Shown in pieces: positions 33,183 through 42,201 of a stretch of DNA of 64,000 bases. Made by a program: the position numbers and the translations under genes. Origin of the DNA: Moheibacter lacus. GTDB taxonomy: Bacteria > Bacteroidota > Bacteroidia > Flavobacteriales > Weeksellaceae. Location: the NCBI RefSeq assembly GCF_014042165.1, contig NZ_JACDZE010000001.1:1572595-1636594 (forward strand), read 5' to 3'. The notes under the pieces were generated by a model. It did no database searches, was not told where the DNA came from, and worked only from the letters and a program-made list of their open reading frames with translations. Positions within the stretch are counted from its first letter, which is position 1, and every line of letters begins with the position of its first letter.

Positions 33183-35468
33183 ATGACACAGAAACTGATT
33201 GTATTATGTACGCTTTTCGGATTTGCATTTGGTTTTGGCCAGAAAGTAAAATTTGACAAGAATAAACCGAAAGACCAATTCATCAATGAGATCATTTCCA
33301 AAATGACTTTGGAAGAAAAAATCGGACAATTGAACCTTCCGAGTTCAGGAGATTTCACAACCGGACAAACCAAAAGTTCCAACATCGGGAAAAACATCGA
33401 AGCCGGAAAAGTAGGTGGATTGTTTAACATCAAAGGTGTAGAGAGAATCAGAGACGTACAGAAAGTTGCGGTCGAAAACAGTCGTTTAGGGATTCCACTG
33501 ATTTTCGGGATGGACATTATCCATGGATATGAAACCGCATTCCCTATTCCACTTGGATTAGCTGCGAGTTGGGATGTGTCAGTTTATGAAAAAATGGCGA
33601 GAATTTCAGCTCAAGAAGGAACGGCTGATGGGATCAATTGGACTTTTTCGCCTATGGTAGACATTTCCCGTGATCCGCGTTGGGGCAGGATTTCAGAAGG
33701 TGGAGGTGAAGATACTTTCCTCGTAAGCCAAATGTCCAAATACATGGTCAAAGGTTACCAAGGAGATGATTTAGCTGCAAAAAATACCATGATGGCTTGT
33801 GTGAAACACTTTGCACTTTATGGTGCACCGACTGCAGGCCGAGATTACAACCATGTCGATATGAGCCGTTGGACAATGTTCAATACGTATTTTCCTCCTT
33901 ACAAAGCGGGAGTTGATGCGGGAGTTGGTTCTGTCATGATGTCTTTCAATGATGTCGATGGGGTTCCTGCAACTGGAAACAAATGGTTGATCGATGATGT
34001 ATTACGTAAACAATGGGGATTTGATGGGTTTGTGGTAACGGATTATACCGGAATCAACGAAATGATCGCACATGGAATGGGTGATTTGCAACAAGTTTCT
34101 GCAATGGCGATGAATGCCGGAGTGGATATGGACATGGTCGGAGAAGGTTTTTTAACAACGCTTGAAAAATCTTTGAACGAAGGAAAAGTAAACATCGCTC
34201 AAATCGATGCCGCCGTCAGAAGAATTTTAGAAGCCAAATATGATTTGGGTTTATTTGAAGATCCTTATCGGTACATCGACTCCAAACGCGCTAAAAAAGA
34301 GGTTTTCGCAAAAGAACACGTAGCCGAAGCCAGACGAATTGCAACCGAATCTTTCGTTTTGTTGAAAAATGAAAATCAGGTTTTACCATTGAAACCCGAC
34401 GCCAAAATTGCTTTGGTTGGTCCGATGGCAGATGCAGCGGACAATATGCCCGGAACTTGGTCGGTAGCAGCGAGATTTGAAGCTTCGGTTTCACTCAAAA
34501 TGGGATTGAAAGATAAAAATGTAGTTTACGCGCACGGAGCGAATTTGGTAGATGATAAAGTGTTGTTTGACAATGCAACGATTTTTGGGAAAAAACCAAA
34601 ATGGGACGAAAGAAGCGCCGATGAATTGATCAAAGAAGCGATTGAAGCCACTAAAAATGTAGATGTGATCATAGCAGCCGTCGGAGAATCTTCCGAAATG
34701 AGCGGTGAAAGTAGCAGCATGGTCAATTTGGATATTCCGGTGGCGCAGAAAAGATTGTTACAAGCGATGTACGATACCGGAAAACCGGTTGTCGTAGTAC
34801 TTTTTACAGGTAGAGCCAAAACCTTGATGGAAGAAAATGAAAAGGCCGATGCGATTTTAAATACTTGGTTTGGTGGAACGGAGTCCGGAAATGCAATAGC
34901 AGACGTTTTATTTGGAAAGGTAAATCCAAGTGGTAAATTGCCTTTGACTTTTCCGAGAAGCGTTGGGCAAGTACCGATTTATTATGCGCATTTCAGTACA
35001 GGTCGACCTTTGAGTGATGAAAAATCCGATGGTTGTACATTTGAGAAATTCAGATCGAATTATTTGGACGAATGCAATACGCCTTTGTATGAATTCGGAT
35101 ATGGACTTTCCTACACAACTTTTGATATTTCGAATTTAAAGTTGGACAAAACAACATTGAATCAAGGAGGTTCTTTAAAAGTTACGGTTCAGGTAAAAAA
35201 TACCGGAAATTATGATGGAGCAGAAGTAGTGCAATTGTACACCCGAGATATGGTAGGTTCTATTTCACGTCCCGTAAAAGAATTAAAAGGTTTCCAAAAA
35301 GTTTTCTTGAAAAAAGGAGAATCCAAAACCGTTGAATTTAATTTGACAACCGAAGATTTGAAATTCTACAATGCTGAAATGAAATTTGTTGCAGAACCGG
35401 GAGAATTTGAAGTTTTCGTAGGGAATTCATCAAATGCCAAATTAAAATCCAAATTCGAGTTAAAATAA
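33183..35468 (+). CDS. bglX: Beta-glucosidase, glycoside hydrolase family 3
   Basis: 761 residues from the ATG at 33183 (MTQKLIVLCTLF.., signal peptide ending FGFGQ); the frame open to 33102 overlaps the esterase and is rejected. The GH3 barrel includes MTLEEKIGQLNLP, DISRDPRWGRISEGGGEDT and the nucleophile Asp287 in VVTDYTG. The second domain has AVGESSEMSGESSS with the likely acid/base Glu, and the C-terminal fibronectin III-like domain ends the chain. BglX-type GH3 enzymes hydrolyse beta-linked gluco-oligosaccharides in the periplasm, and related GH3 proteins act on sophorose in beta-1,2-glucan loci. Confidence 0.95.
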   Translation: MTQKLIVLCTLFGFAFGFGQKVKFDKNKPKDQFINEIISKMTLEEKIGQLNLPSSGDFTTGQTKSSNIGKNIEAGKVGGLFNIKGVERIRDVQKVAVENSRLGIPLIFGMDIIHGYETAFPIPLGLAASWDVSVYEKMARISAQEGTADGINWTFSPMVDISRDPRWGRISEGGGEDTFLVSQMSKYMVKGYQGDDLAAKNTMMACVKHFALYGAPTAGRDYNHVDMSRWTMFNTYFPPYKAGVDAGVGSVMMSFNDVDGVPATGNKWLIDDVLRKQWGFDGFVVTDYTGINEMIAHGMGDLQQVSAMAMNAGVDMDMVGEGFLTTLEKSLNEGKVNIAQIDAAVRRILEAKYDLGLFEDPYRYIDSKRAKKEVFAKEHVAEARRIATESFVLLKNENQVLPLKPDAKIALVGPMADAADNMPGTWSVAARFEASVSLKMGLKDKNVVYAHGANLVDDKVLFDNATIFGKKPKWDERSADELIKEAIEATKNVDVIIAAVGESSEMSGESSSMVNLDIPVAQKRLLQAMYDTGKPVVVVLFTGRAKTLMEENEKADAILNTWFGGTESGNAIADVLFGKVNPSGKLPLTFPRSVGQVPIYYAHFSTGRPLSDEKSDGCTFEKFRSNYLDECNTPLYEFGYGLSYTTFDISNLKLDKTTLNQGGSLKVTVQVKNTGNYDGAEVVQLYTRDMVGSISRPVKELKGFQKVFLKKGESKTVEFNLTTEDLKFYNAEMKFVAEPGEFEVFVGNSSNAKLKSKFELK

Positions 35469-35511
35469 TTATCTTGCCTCGATTTAGTTTTAATTAACAC
35501 AAACATTAAAT

Positions 35512-37008
35512 ATGAGTAATGAATTTCAGACGACAAGATGGGGGCAATTTATTTCCTTGGTCATTGTATTTTTCTTTTGGGGATTTGTAGCAGCGAGTAA
35601 TGATATTTTAATTCCTGTTTTTAAAGAAGCCTTTCATTTAAGCCAAGGTCAAAGCCAATTGGTTTCTGTGGCTTTTTATGTCGCTTATACCGTTGGGTCT
35701 ATTATTTATATGATCATTTCGCTTGCGATCGGTAAAGATTTGATCAACAAAATAGGATATAAAAATGCTTTGATCATCGGATTGGTCGTATCGGCTTTGG
35801 GAACTTTGCTGTTCTATCCGGCGGCCAATTCAGAGTCTTTTCCCTTGATGCTTTCCGGTCTTTTCATCGTAGGTTTAGGATTTTCCTTACAACAAACTGT
35901 AGCGAATCCGCTTGCAATTGCACTGGGACCTGTCAATACCGGTTCTCAGCGATTGACATTGGCTGGAGGAATCAATAATTTCGGAACGACGATCGGTCCC
36001 TTGATCGTGAGTTTTGCCATTTTTGGCTCAGCAACCGGGTCCAACACAGATGCGAGCATAGAAAGTGTGAAAATCCCTTATTTGTGTTTGGGATTGGCCT
36101 TTATATTGGTTGCGGTATTTTTGAAATTTTCAAAAGTTCCCAACAAACCTCAGATCGAAGAATCCGTCGAAGAAGTGGAAGAATTAGGTGTTGATGCTAT
36201 TTCACATCCAGAATCAAACCTCGAAACCAAATTTGTGAAAAACACGAGTAGAAAATCTGCTTTGAGTTATCCGCAATTATTGTTGGGAATGTTGGCAATA
36301 TTCATCTATGTTGGGGTTGAAGTTTCGACAGCGAGTAATTTGCCCGCTTATATGGAAAAAGATTTAGGATTTTTGGTAAAGGACGTTGCGCCTTATATTT
36401 CTTTGTATTGGGCGAGTTTGATGATTGGACGTTGGTCTGGAGCTGTTGAAGCATTTAATTTGAGCAAGTCAAAAGAGAAATTTGCCAAAATTCTAGCGCC
36501 TTATTTGGCATTTGGTGTTTTTTTATTGGTGAATTTAATAGCAGGACATGATTTAGGACCATTTTATATTTATGGAGTGGTCATTTTGGTTTTAATTGCT
36601 GCCGACTATTTGAGTAAAGGGAATCCAGTTCGTATGTTGTTGATTTTCTCTATTTTAGGAATCACGGCGACCGGAATCGGGATGGCGACCTCAGGAATGA
36701 TCAGCGTTTATGCTTTTACGAGTGTAGGATTATTTTGTAGTACACTTTGGCCTTGTATCTTTACATTGGCTGTTGCAGGTTTGGGGAAACATACCAGTCA
36801 GGGCAGTTCTTTCTTGATCATGATGATCATGGGAGGTGGAATAGTGAGTTGGATCCAAGGTATGATTGCGGATGCAACTACCATTCATTTCAGTTATATC
36901 GTGGGCATCATTTGTTTTGCTTATTTGGCGTTTTATGCTTGGAGAGTAAAAGGAATTTTGAAAGCTCAAGGTATCGATTATGATAAAATAGTAGGTGGTG
37001 GACACTAA
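35512..37008 (+). CDS. MFS sugar transporter, FucP/glucose-galactose permease family
   Basis: 498 residues with about 12 transmembrane helices and a central cytoplasmic linker (about 205-245). FWGFVAASNDILIPVFK near the N-terminus and LGFSLQQTVANPLAIALGP are typical of the FucP/GluP symporter group, here with extra helices near the C-terminus. It should carry the released monosaccharide, probably glucose, across the inner membrane with H+ or Na+. It follows GH3 by 43 nt and is closed by a hairpin terminator. Confidence 0.88.
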   Translation: MSNEFQTTRWGQFISLVIVFFFWGFVAASNDILIPVFKEAFHLSQGQSQLVSVAFYVAYTVGSIIYMIISLAIGKDLINKIGYKNALIIGLVVSALGTLLFYPAANSESFPLMLSGLFIVGLGFSLQQTVANPLAIALGPVNTGSQRLTLAGGINNFGTTIGPLIVSFAIFGSATGSNTDASIESVKIPYLCLGLAFILVAVFLKFSKVPNKPQIEESVEEVEELGVDAISHPESNLETKFVKNTSRKSALSYPQLLLGMLAIFIYVGVEVSTASNLPAYMEKDLGFLVKDVAPYISLYWASLMIGRWSGAVEAFNLSKSKEKFAKILAPYLAFGVFLLVNLIAGHDLGPFYIYGVVILVLIAADYLSKGNPVRMLLIFSILGITATGIGMATSGMISVYAFTSVGLFCSTLWPCIFTLAVAGLGKHTSQGSSFLIMMIMGGGIVSWIQGMIADATTIHFSYIVGIICFAYLAFYAWRVKGILKAQGIDYDKIVGGGH

Positions 37009-37036
37009 ATTGAAAAGTATAAATTAAATTAAAATC

Positions 37037-37065
37037 AACCTCACAGGTAGTCTTGTGAGGTTTTT
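37037..37065 (+). terminator. Intrinsic terminator after the MFS gene
   Basis: A 9-bp stem AACCTCACA/TGTGAGGTT (37037-37045, 37054-37062) is followed by T5. It lies 12 nt before the next ATG, so some read-through is likely needed, or the next gene has its own promoter. Confidence 0.7.
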
Positions 37066-37076
37066 ATTTGAGAAAA

Positions 37077-37916
37077 ATGAAAAAAATCATCCAAATATTG
37101 ATCCTCTTAATTGGAATTCAAACCATTGGACAAGAAAATTATTCCATTATGAGTTACAACATCCGCCTCGGTTCTGTGGACGATGGTGAAAATCATTGGG
37201 ATTTACGCAAACAGCATTTGGTAGATTTGATTCAATATTATGAGCCCGATTTTCTCGGTACGCAAGAAGGTCAAAGTCCACAATTGAAATTCATTCAAGC
37301 AAATTTAAAGGGATATGAATTCATCGGAAAACCCAGAACCCTAGACGAAAACGGAGAGTTCACTGCCATTTTTTACAAAAAAGATCAATTTGAAATCCTT
37401 GAACAAAATACATTTTGGCTTTCGCAAACGCCCGATAAAATTTCAAAAGGTTGGGACGCCGATTACGAACGAATTGCAACTTATGTTTTGTTCAAACACA
37501 AATCAAATGGAAAACAAATTTGGGTAATCAATACGCATTTCGACCACATCGGAAAAGAAGCCAGAAGAAATTCTGCTTTGATGATTTTGGAAAAAGTCAA
37601 AGAATTGAAATCAAAAAAAGATGTTCCGGTTTTTGTAATGGGTGATTTTAATGCTGTTTCGACAGATGAGCCGATTCAGATTTTGACAAAAGAATTGAAA
37701 GATACGCGCGGGATTTCCAAATCAAAACCTTATGGTCCAGAATATACTTTTACCGGATTCAGGTTTCCAAAAGATGAAAATCTTTTATTGGATTATATAT
37801 TTCTAAATGAAAATTCAAAAGTAGAAATCCAGAAACATTTAGTGATTGATGATTTTTACGGTGATGGAAAATATCCCTCAGATCATCTTCCGGTTTTAGT
37901 GAATTTTAAATATTAA
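37077..37916 (+). CDS. Endonuclease/exonuclease/phosphatase-family hydrolase, secreted
   Basis: 279 residues from the ATG at 37077 (an in-frame TTG at 37068 is less likely). The signal peptide ends GIQTIGQ. The EEP fold is marked by MSYNIRLG, the metal Glu in GTQEGQ, INTHFDHIG, VMGDFNAV and the final SDHLPV. Members of this group cleave phosphodiesters or phosphomonoesters, and secreted forms occur often in Bacteroidota PULs with no assigned substrate. It may act on a phosphorylated glycan or on a nucleic acid by-product. It is bracketed by two related AACCTCACA hairpins. Confidence 0.85.
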   Translation: MKKIIQILILLIGIQTIGQENYSIMSYNIRLGSVDDGENHWDLRKQHLVDLIQYYEPDFLGTQEGQSPQLKFIQANLKGYEFIGKPRTLDENGEFTAIFYKKDQFEILEQNTFWLSQTPDKISKGWDADYERIATYVLFKHKSNGKQIWVINTHFDHIGKEARRNSALMILEKVKELKSKKDVPVFVMGDFNAVSTDEPIQILTKELKDTRGISKSKPYGPEYTFTGFRFPKDENLLLDYIFLNENSKVEIQKHLVIDDFYGDGKYPSDHLPVLVNFKY

Positions 37917-37932
37917 TTAGAATTAGTCAATC

Positions 37933-37968
37933 AAACCTCACAGGTTTTAAAAACCTGTGAGGTTTTAA
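37933..37968 (+). terminator. Intrinsic terminator after the EEP-family gene
   Basis: A perfect 16-bp inverted repeat (37933-37948, 37950-37965) is followed by a short T-run. The first 12 bases repeat those of the hairpin at 37037. Confidence 0.75.
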
Positions 37969-37978
37969 AATCACATAA

Positions 37979-39733
37979 ATGAAAAATTTATTTTCAATAA
38001 TTATTTTAATATTATCAGCTCAACTGTTCTCCCAACAGAAAACCTTCTGTAATCCGATTAATATCGATTATGGTTACACGCCATTTGAAAGTTTTTCAAC
38101 TCAGGGAAAGCATCGTGCAACAGCCGATCCTGTGATTGTGAATTTCAAAGACCAATTGTTTTTGTTTTCCACCAACCAGGAAGGATATTGGTACAGCGAC
38201 GATATGCTTGACTGGAAATTTGTGTATAGAAAATTCCTTCGTGATGATAAATACATCCATGATTTAAATGCACCTGCAGCTTGGGTCATGAAAGACACAT
38301 TGTACGTTTACGGCTCAACATGGGAACAGGATTTTCCAATTTATAAAAGTACAAATCCCACCAAAGACGAATGGGAAATCGCAGTCGATACACTCAAAGT
38401 CGGTGCTTGGGATCCGGCTTTTCATTATGACGAAGACAAAAACAAATTGTATCTCTATTGGGGTTCAAGCAACGAATGGCCGCTTTTAGGAACGGAAGTC
38501 AAAACCAAGACCATGCAATCCGAAGGTTTCGTCAAACCGATTTTGAAATTGCATCCGGAAGACCACGGATGGGAAAGATTTGGGGAATACAATGACAATA
38601 CATTTCTGCAACCCTTTGTAGAAGGCGCTTGGGTAACCAAACACAACGGAAAATATTATATGCAGTACGGTGCGCCTGGAACGGAATTCAGCGGATATGC
38701 CGATGGCGTTTATGTCAGTGAAAATCCTTTGGAAGGTTATGCTTACCAAAAACACAATCCTTTTTCCTATAAACCGGGCGGATTTGCGCGCGGTGCCGGA
38801 CACGGTTCCACTTATCAGGACAAGTATGGGAATTATTGGCATGTTTCGACGATTTTTATTTCGACTAAAAATAATTTTGAACGTCGATTGGGTATCTGGC
38901 CTGCCGGATTTGATCAAGATGATGTGATGTATTGCAACACGGCTTATGGCGATTATCCGACCTATATACCGGAATTTGCGCAGGGAAAGGATTTTTCCAA
39001 AGGACTATTTTCCGGATGGATGCTTTTGAATTATAACAAACCGGTTCAAGTTTCTTCGACTTTGGGTGGTTTCCAACCGAATTTTGCGGTGGACGAAGAT
39101 ATTAAGACTTATTGGTCTGCTAAAACCGGAGACAAAGGCGAATGGTTCCAAACTGATTTAGGAGAAACTTCTACCATTCATGCCATTCAAATCAATTATG
39201 CGGATCAGGACGCAGAATTTATGGGGAAAACTTTGGGAAAACTTCATCAATACAAAATTTACGGTTCTGATGATGGTAAAAAATGGAAAGTAATCGTGGA
39301 CAAAAGCCAGAATAAAAAAGACGTTCCGCATGATTACATCGAATTGGAAAAACCAGCCAAAGCGCGTTTTCTGAAAATGGAAAACCTGAAAATGCCAACA
39401 GGGAAATTTGCATTGAGTGGGTTTAGAGTTTTTGGAAAAGGAGCAGGGAAAGCGCCTGAGAAAGTGCGGAATTTTGTTCCACTTCGAGCCAGTCCTGAAA
39501 AATATGGCGAACGAAGAAGTGTTTGGTTCAAATGGCAACAAAACCCTGATGCGGACGGTTATGTGATTTATTGGGGGAAATCGCCTGATAAAATGTATGG
39601 AAGCATTATGGTGTATGGAAAAAACGAATATTATTTCACCGGAGCGGACAGAACGGATGAATATTATTTCCAGATCGAAGCATTTAATGCAAATGGGATT
39701 TCGGAGAGAACAGAAATTTTGAAATCAGAATAG
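37979..39733 (+). CDS. Glycoside hydrolase family 43-like protein with CBM32 (F5/8 type C) and Fn3-like domains
   Basis: 584 residues, with a signal peptide ending QLFSQ. Residues 20-330 form a five-bladed propeller (DPVIVNFKDQLFLFST, HDLNAPAAWVMKDTLYVYG, GAWDPAFHYDEDKNKLYLYWG), with acidic residues at the GH43 positions. Residues 345-480 are a discoidin/CBM32-type module (PNFAVDEDIKTYWSAKTG, ARFLKMENL), and the C-terminus is Fn3-like (WFKWQQNPDADGYVIYWG). It should bind and cut a side chain or a different polysaccharide from the GH144/GH3 pair. The substrate is not predictable. The catalytic residues need confirming. Confidence 0.75.
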   Translation: MKNLFSIIILILSAQLFSQQKTFCNPINIDYGYTPFESFSTQGKHRATADPVIVNFKDQLFLFSTNQEGYWYSDDMLDWKFVYRKFLRDDKYIHDLNAPAAWVMKDTLYVYGSTWEQDFPIYKSTNPTKDEWEIAVDTLKVGAWDPAFHYDEDKNKLYLYWGSSNEWPLLGTEVKTKTMQSEGFVKPILKLHPEDHGWERFGEYNDNTFLQPFVEGAWVTKHNGKYYMQYGAPGTEFSGYADGVYVSENPLEGYAYQKHNPFSYKPGGFARGAGHGSTYQDKYGNYWHVSTIFISTKNNFERRLGIWPAGFDQDDVMYCNTAYGDYPTYIPEFAQGKDFSKGLFSGWMLLNYNKPVQVSSTLGGFQPNFAVDEDIKTYWSAKTGDKGEWFQTDLGETSTIHAIQINYADQDAEFMGKTLGKLHQYKIYGSDDGKKWKVIVDKSQNKKDVPHDYIELEKPAKARFLKMENLKMPTGKFALSGFRVFGKGAGKAPEKVRNFVPLRASPEKYGERRSVWFKWQQNPDADGYVIYWGKSPDKMYGSIMVYGKNEYYFTGADRTDEYYFQIEAFNANGISERTEILKSE

Positions 39734-39738
39734 GAAAA

Positions 39739-39786
39739 AACCTTGTCAAGGTTTTTTCCGGTTTTTAATTGAACCTTGACAAGGTT
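39739..39786 (+). terminator. Paired palindromes after the GH43-like gene
   Basis: AACCTTGTCAAGGTT (39739-39753) is followed by T6. Its reverse complement AACCTTGACAAGGTT is at 39772-39786. Each can fold alone or both can pair across the 18-nt gap. The first, with its T-run, can end transcription. Confidence 0.65.
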
Positions 39787-39827
39787 GAATTTATTTAATT
39801 TATTTTTGATGATAAAAACAACAAATT

Positions 39828-40445
39828 ATGAAACAATTCTACCTACTTATTTTAATTGTGATTTCTCAATATGTAATTTCTCAAGATAAAATTCATTTTA
39901 TAGAAGGTGATTCAATTGAAGTTAAAGTGTTAGAAATAAATGAAACTGAAATTAAGTATAAAAAATTTTCAAACTTAGAAGGACCATTATATACGGTCGA
40001 TAAAAGTAGTGTTTACGAAATATATTTTTCAAATGGAGAAGTTGAAAAATTAAATAAAAATATTACAGATATAGACAATCAATACCTTGAACTTGAAAGT
40101 AGCAATATAGATGTGATTTTTTCACGAGGCAAAAAAGTTTTTGTAGATAATCCAAATCTTGCAAAACCCAAGGCAATTATGTATTTAAGGGAGCACTTAG
40201 AACAATGGGGTTATTGGGAAGTAACAGAAAATATTTATGAAGCAGATTTTATAATTGATTATTACTTTTCTAAAAAAGCCATGGCAGACAAATCAGCTAA
40301 AGTTATATTGAAAACGAGAAATGGAATAATTTACAAAGAATCTCGTGAATATTATGCAAAAGGAAGACATAACCATGGTTTTAATCCTTCAAGTTGGGTT
40401 GCTAATAAAATTGTTGAACAATATTTGAAAGTGGAGTTTAAATAA
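39828..40445 (+). CDS. Exported protein of unknown function
   Basis: A 205-residue protein with a signal peptide (MKQFYLLILIVISQYVISQ). The N-terminal part (20-95) has a repeat-like strand pattern, DSIEVKVLEINETEIKYK, as in small periplasmic proteins with an SH3-like fold. The rest is mixed alpha/beta with no motif I recognise. It lies in the PUL region between the GH43-like and sulfatase genes on the same strand, with strongly AT-rich codons unlike those enzymes, and may be an insertion into the operon. Function unknown. Confidence 0.6.
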   Translation: MKQFYLLILIVISQYVISQDKIHFIEGDSIEVKVLEINETEIKYKKFSNLEGPLYTVDKSSVYEIYFSNGEVEKLNKNITDIDNQYLELESSNIDVIFSRGKKVFVDNPNLAKPKAIMYLREHLEQWGYWEVTENIYEADFIIDYYFSKKAMADKSAKVILKTRNGIIYKESREYYAKGRHNHGFNPSSWVANKIVEQYLKVEFK

Positions 40446-40509
40446 ATTTTCTATTTCTATTTTCAATTACTTAATGTTTTAAATTCAACTTAACAATAAT
40501 TAAAAAGCC

Positions 40510-41994
40510 ATGAAATCTATAATTAAAACATTATTCATTTCGATTTTAATTCTTTCCTGTAACAAAAAATCAGTTGAGGTCACGCAAAAACGTCCCAACA
40601 TCATTTTCATCATGGCGGACGACCATGCGATCCAAGCCATCAGCGCTTACGGTCATCCCGTTTCAAAGTTGGCACCGACGCCTAATTTGGATCGAATTGC
40701 AAAAGATGGTGCGATTTTCAAAAAAAATTATGTAACCAATTCCATTTGTGGCCCCAGTCGTGCGGTGATTTTGACCGGAAAACACAGCCACATCAACGGA
40801 TTTCGGATGAATGGAAATGTTTTCGATGGAAGTCAACCAACCTTTCCCAAAATGTTCCAAAAAGCAGGATACCAAACCGCAATTATCGGAAAATGGCATT
40901 TGCATGGCTATCCGCAAGGGTTTGATCATTGGGAAATTTTGAATGACCAAGGAAATTATTACAATCCTCAATTTATTCAAATTCAAGATTCCATTCATTT
41001 GGACAAAAATAAAATTGATTCTACGGCACATTGGTCAACCCAAAATTTGCCGGATACTTTGACGATAGAAGGTTATGCGACCGATTTGATCACCGAAAAA
41101 GCACTTGATTTCATCCGAAAAAATAAAGATAAAAATGAACCTTTCATGATGATGGTTCACCACAAAGCGCCGCACCGAAACTGGATGCCTGCGATTCGTC
41201 ATTTGAATAAATATGACGCGGTGAAATTTCCGATTCCGGATTCTTATTTCACAAATCACGAAGGTTCGACCGCTTCAAAAGAGCAACTGCAAACCATTTA
41301 TGAGGATATGTACGAAGGACATGATTTGAAAATGACCCAAGAAAAAGGAAAACCAGATCTGGCGCACAATCCCTGGACGACCGATTTTGATCGGATGACG
41401 CCCGAGCAACGAAAAATTTGGGATAAAGCTTATCAAAAGAAAAACGACGATTTCCATGATTTGAATTTGTCGGGAAAAGCATTGGCGGAATGGAAGTTTC
41501 AACGGTATATGCAGGATTATTTGGCGACGATTGGTGCAATAGATGAAGGTGTTGGGAAGATTTTGGATTATTTGGAAGAATCGGGTTTGGATCAAAATAC
41601 ATTGATCGTTTATACATCCGATCAAGGATTTTATCTGGGTGAAAAAGGATTTTTTGACAAAAGATTTATGTACGAAGAATCTTTTGGAATGCCTTTGTTG
41701 ATGAAATATCCAAAAGAAATTCAACCCGGAACGGTGGTGGAAGATTTAACCCAAAATTTGGATTTCGCCCAAACGTTTTTGGATTTTGCGGGAATTGAAA
41801 TTCCGGATGATATGCAAGGAAAATCTTTGAAACCTTTGTTGGTAGGTGAAAAAGCTGAGGGAAAATTCCGCGAAGCACTTTATTATCATTATTACGACTT
41901 TCCGGCTTTTCACATGGTCAAAAAAATGTATGGAATCCGTACGGAGCGTTATAAATTATTCCATGTTTACGACGATATAGACCAATGGGAATAG
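40510..41994 (+). CDS. Sulfatase, S1 family, ended early by an in-frame TAG
   Basis: A lipoprotein (lipobox Cys17, LILSC) sulfatase that removes sulfate esters from glycans. FIMADDHA (metal site), the formylglycine motif CGPSR with Cys80, GKWHLHG, and YTSDQGFYLGEKG (metal acids Asp/Gln) are intact. The frame stops at TAG (41992-41994) after 494 residues. The next 69 codons in the same frame continue the expected C-terminus (YDLEKDPQELHNL), so the stop is premature by one base, most likely a Leu or Trp codon. The enzyme may still fold, but it lacks its last helix region. The substrate is unknown. A sequencing error cannot be excluded. Confidence 0.85.
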   Translation: MKSIIKTLFISILILSCNKKSVEVTQKRPNIIFIMADDHAIQAISAYGHPVSKLAPTPNLDRIAKDGAIFKKNYVTNSICGPSRAVILTGKHSHINGFRMNGNVFDGSQPTFPKMFQKAGYQTAIIGKWHLHGYPQGFDHWEILNDQGNYYNPQFIQIQDSIHLDKNKIDSTAHWSTQNLPDTLTIEGYATDLITEKALDFIRKNKDKNEPFMMMVHHKAPHRNWMPAIRHLNKYDAVKFPIPDSYFTNHEGSTASKEQLQTIYEDMYEGHDLKMTQEKGKPDLAHNPWTTDFDRMTPEQRKIWDKAYQKKNDDFHDLNLSGKALAEWKFQRYMQDYLATIGAIDEGVGKILDYLEESGLDQNTLIVYTSDQGFYLGEKGFFDKRFMYEESFGMPLLMKYPKEIQPGTVVEDLTQNLDFAQTFLDFAGIEIPDDMQGKSLKPLLVGEKAEGKFREALYYHYYDFPAFHMVKKMYGIRTERYKLFHVYDDIDQWE

Positions 41995-42201
41995 TACGAT
42001 TTGGAAAAAGATCCGCAGGAATTGCATAATTTGATCGAGGATCCTAATTATTTGGAAATCAAAAAAGATTTAGAAAAGGAATTAAAAGAATTGCAACGAC
42101 AATACCAAGTTACCGAGAAGGAATTTGAAAAAGCCAGTCCTGAATCGGTCGAAAAAGCCTACAAAAATTTTGGAAAACTAAGAGGACATGCACACCATTA
42201 A
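41995..42201 (+). pseudogene. C-terminal remnant of the sulfatase beyond the in-frame TAG
   Basis: In phase with the sulfatase (codon offset exactly 497). It encodes the standard sulfatase tail YDLEKDPQELHNLIEDP and then a Lys/Glu-rich helix, with no start codon of its own other than a TTG. Its stop overlaps the next gene start by 14 nt, the same tight spacing as an intact operon. Confidence 0.8.

Noticed and set aside
37924-37930. Second operator of the LexA-like repressor
   Set aside because: Only one half-site TAGTCAA is present, with no matching TTGACTA at the right spacing.
41992-41994. TAG recoded as an amino acid across the genome
   Set aside because: TAG ends other complete genes here, for example the FadL-like gene at 945, the GH43-like gene at 39733 and the esterase at 43069, so it is a normal stop codon.
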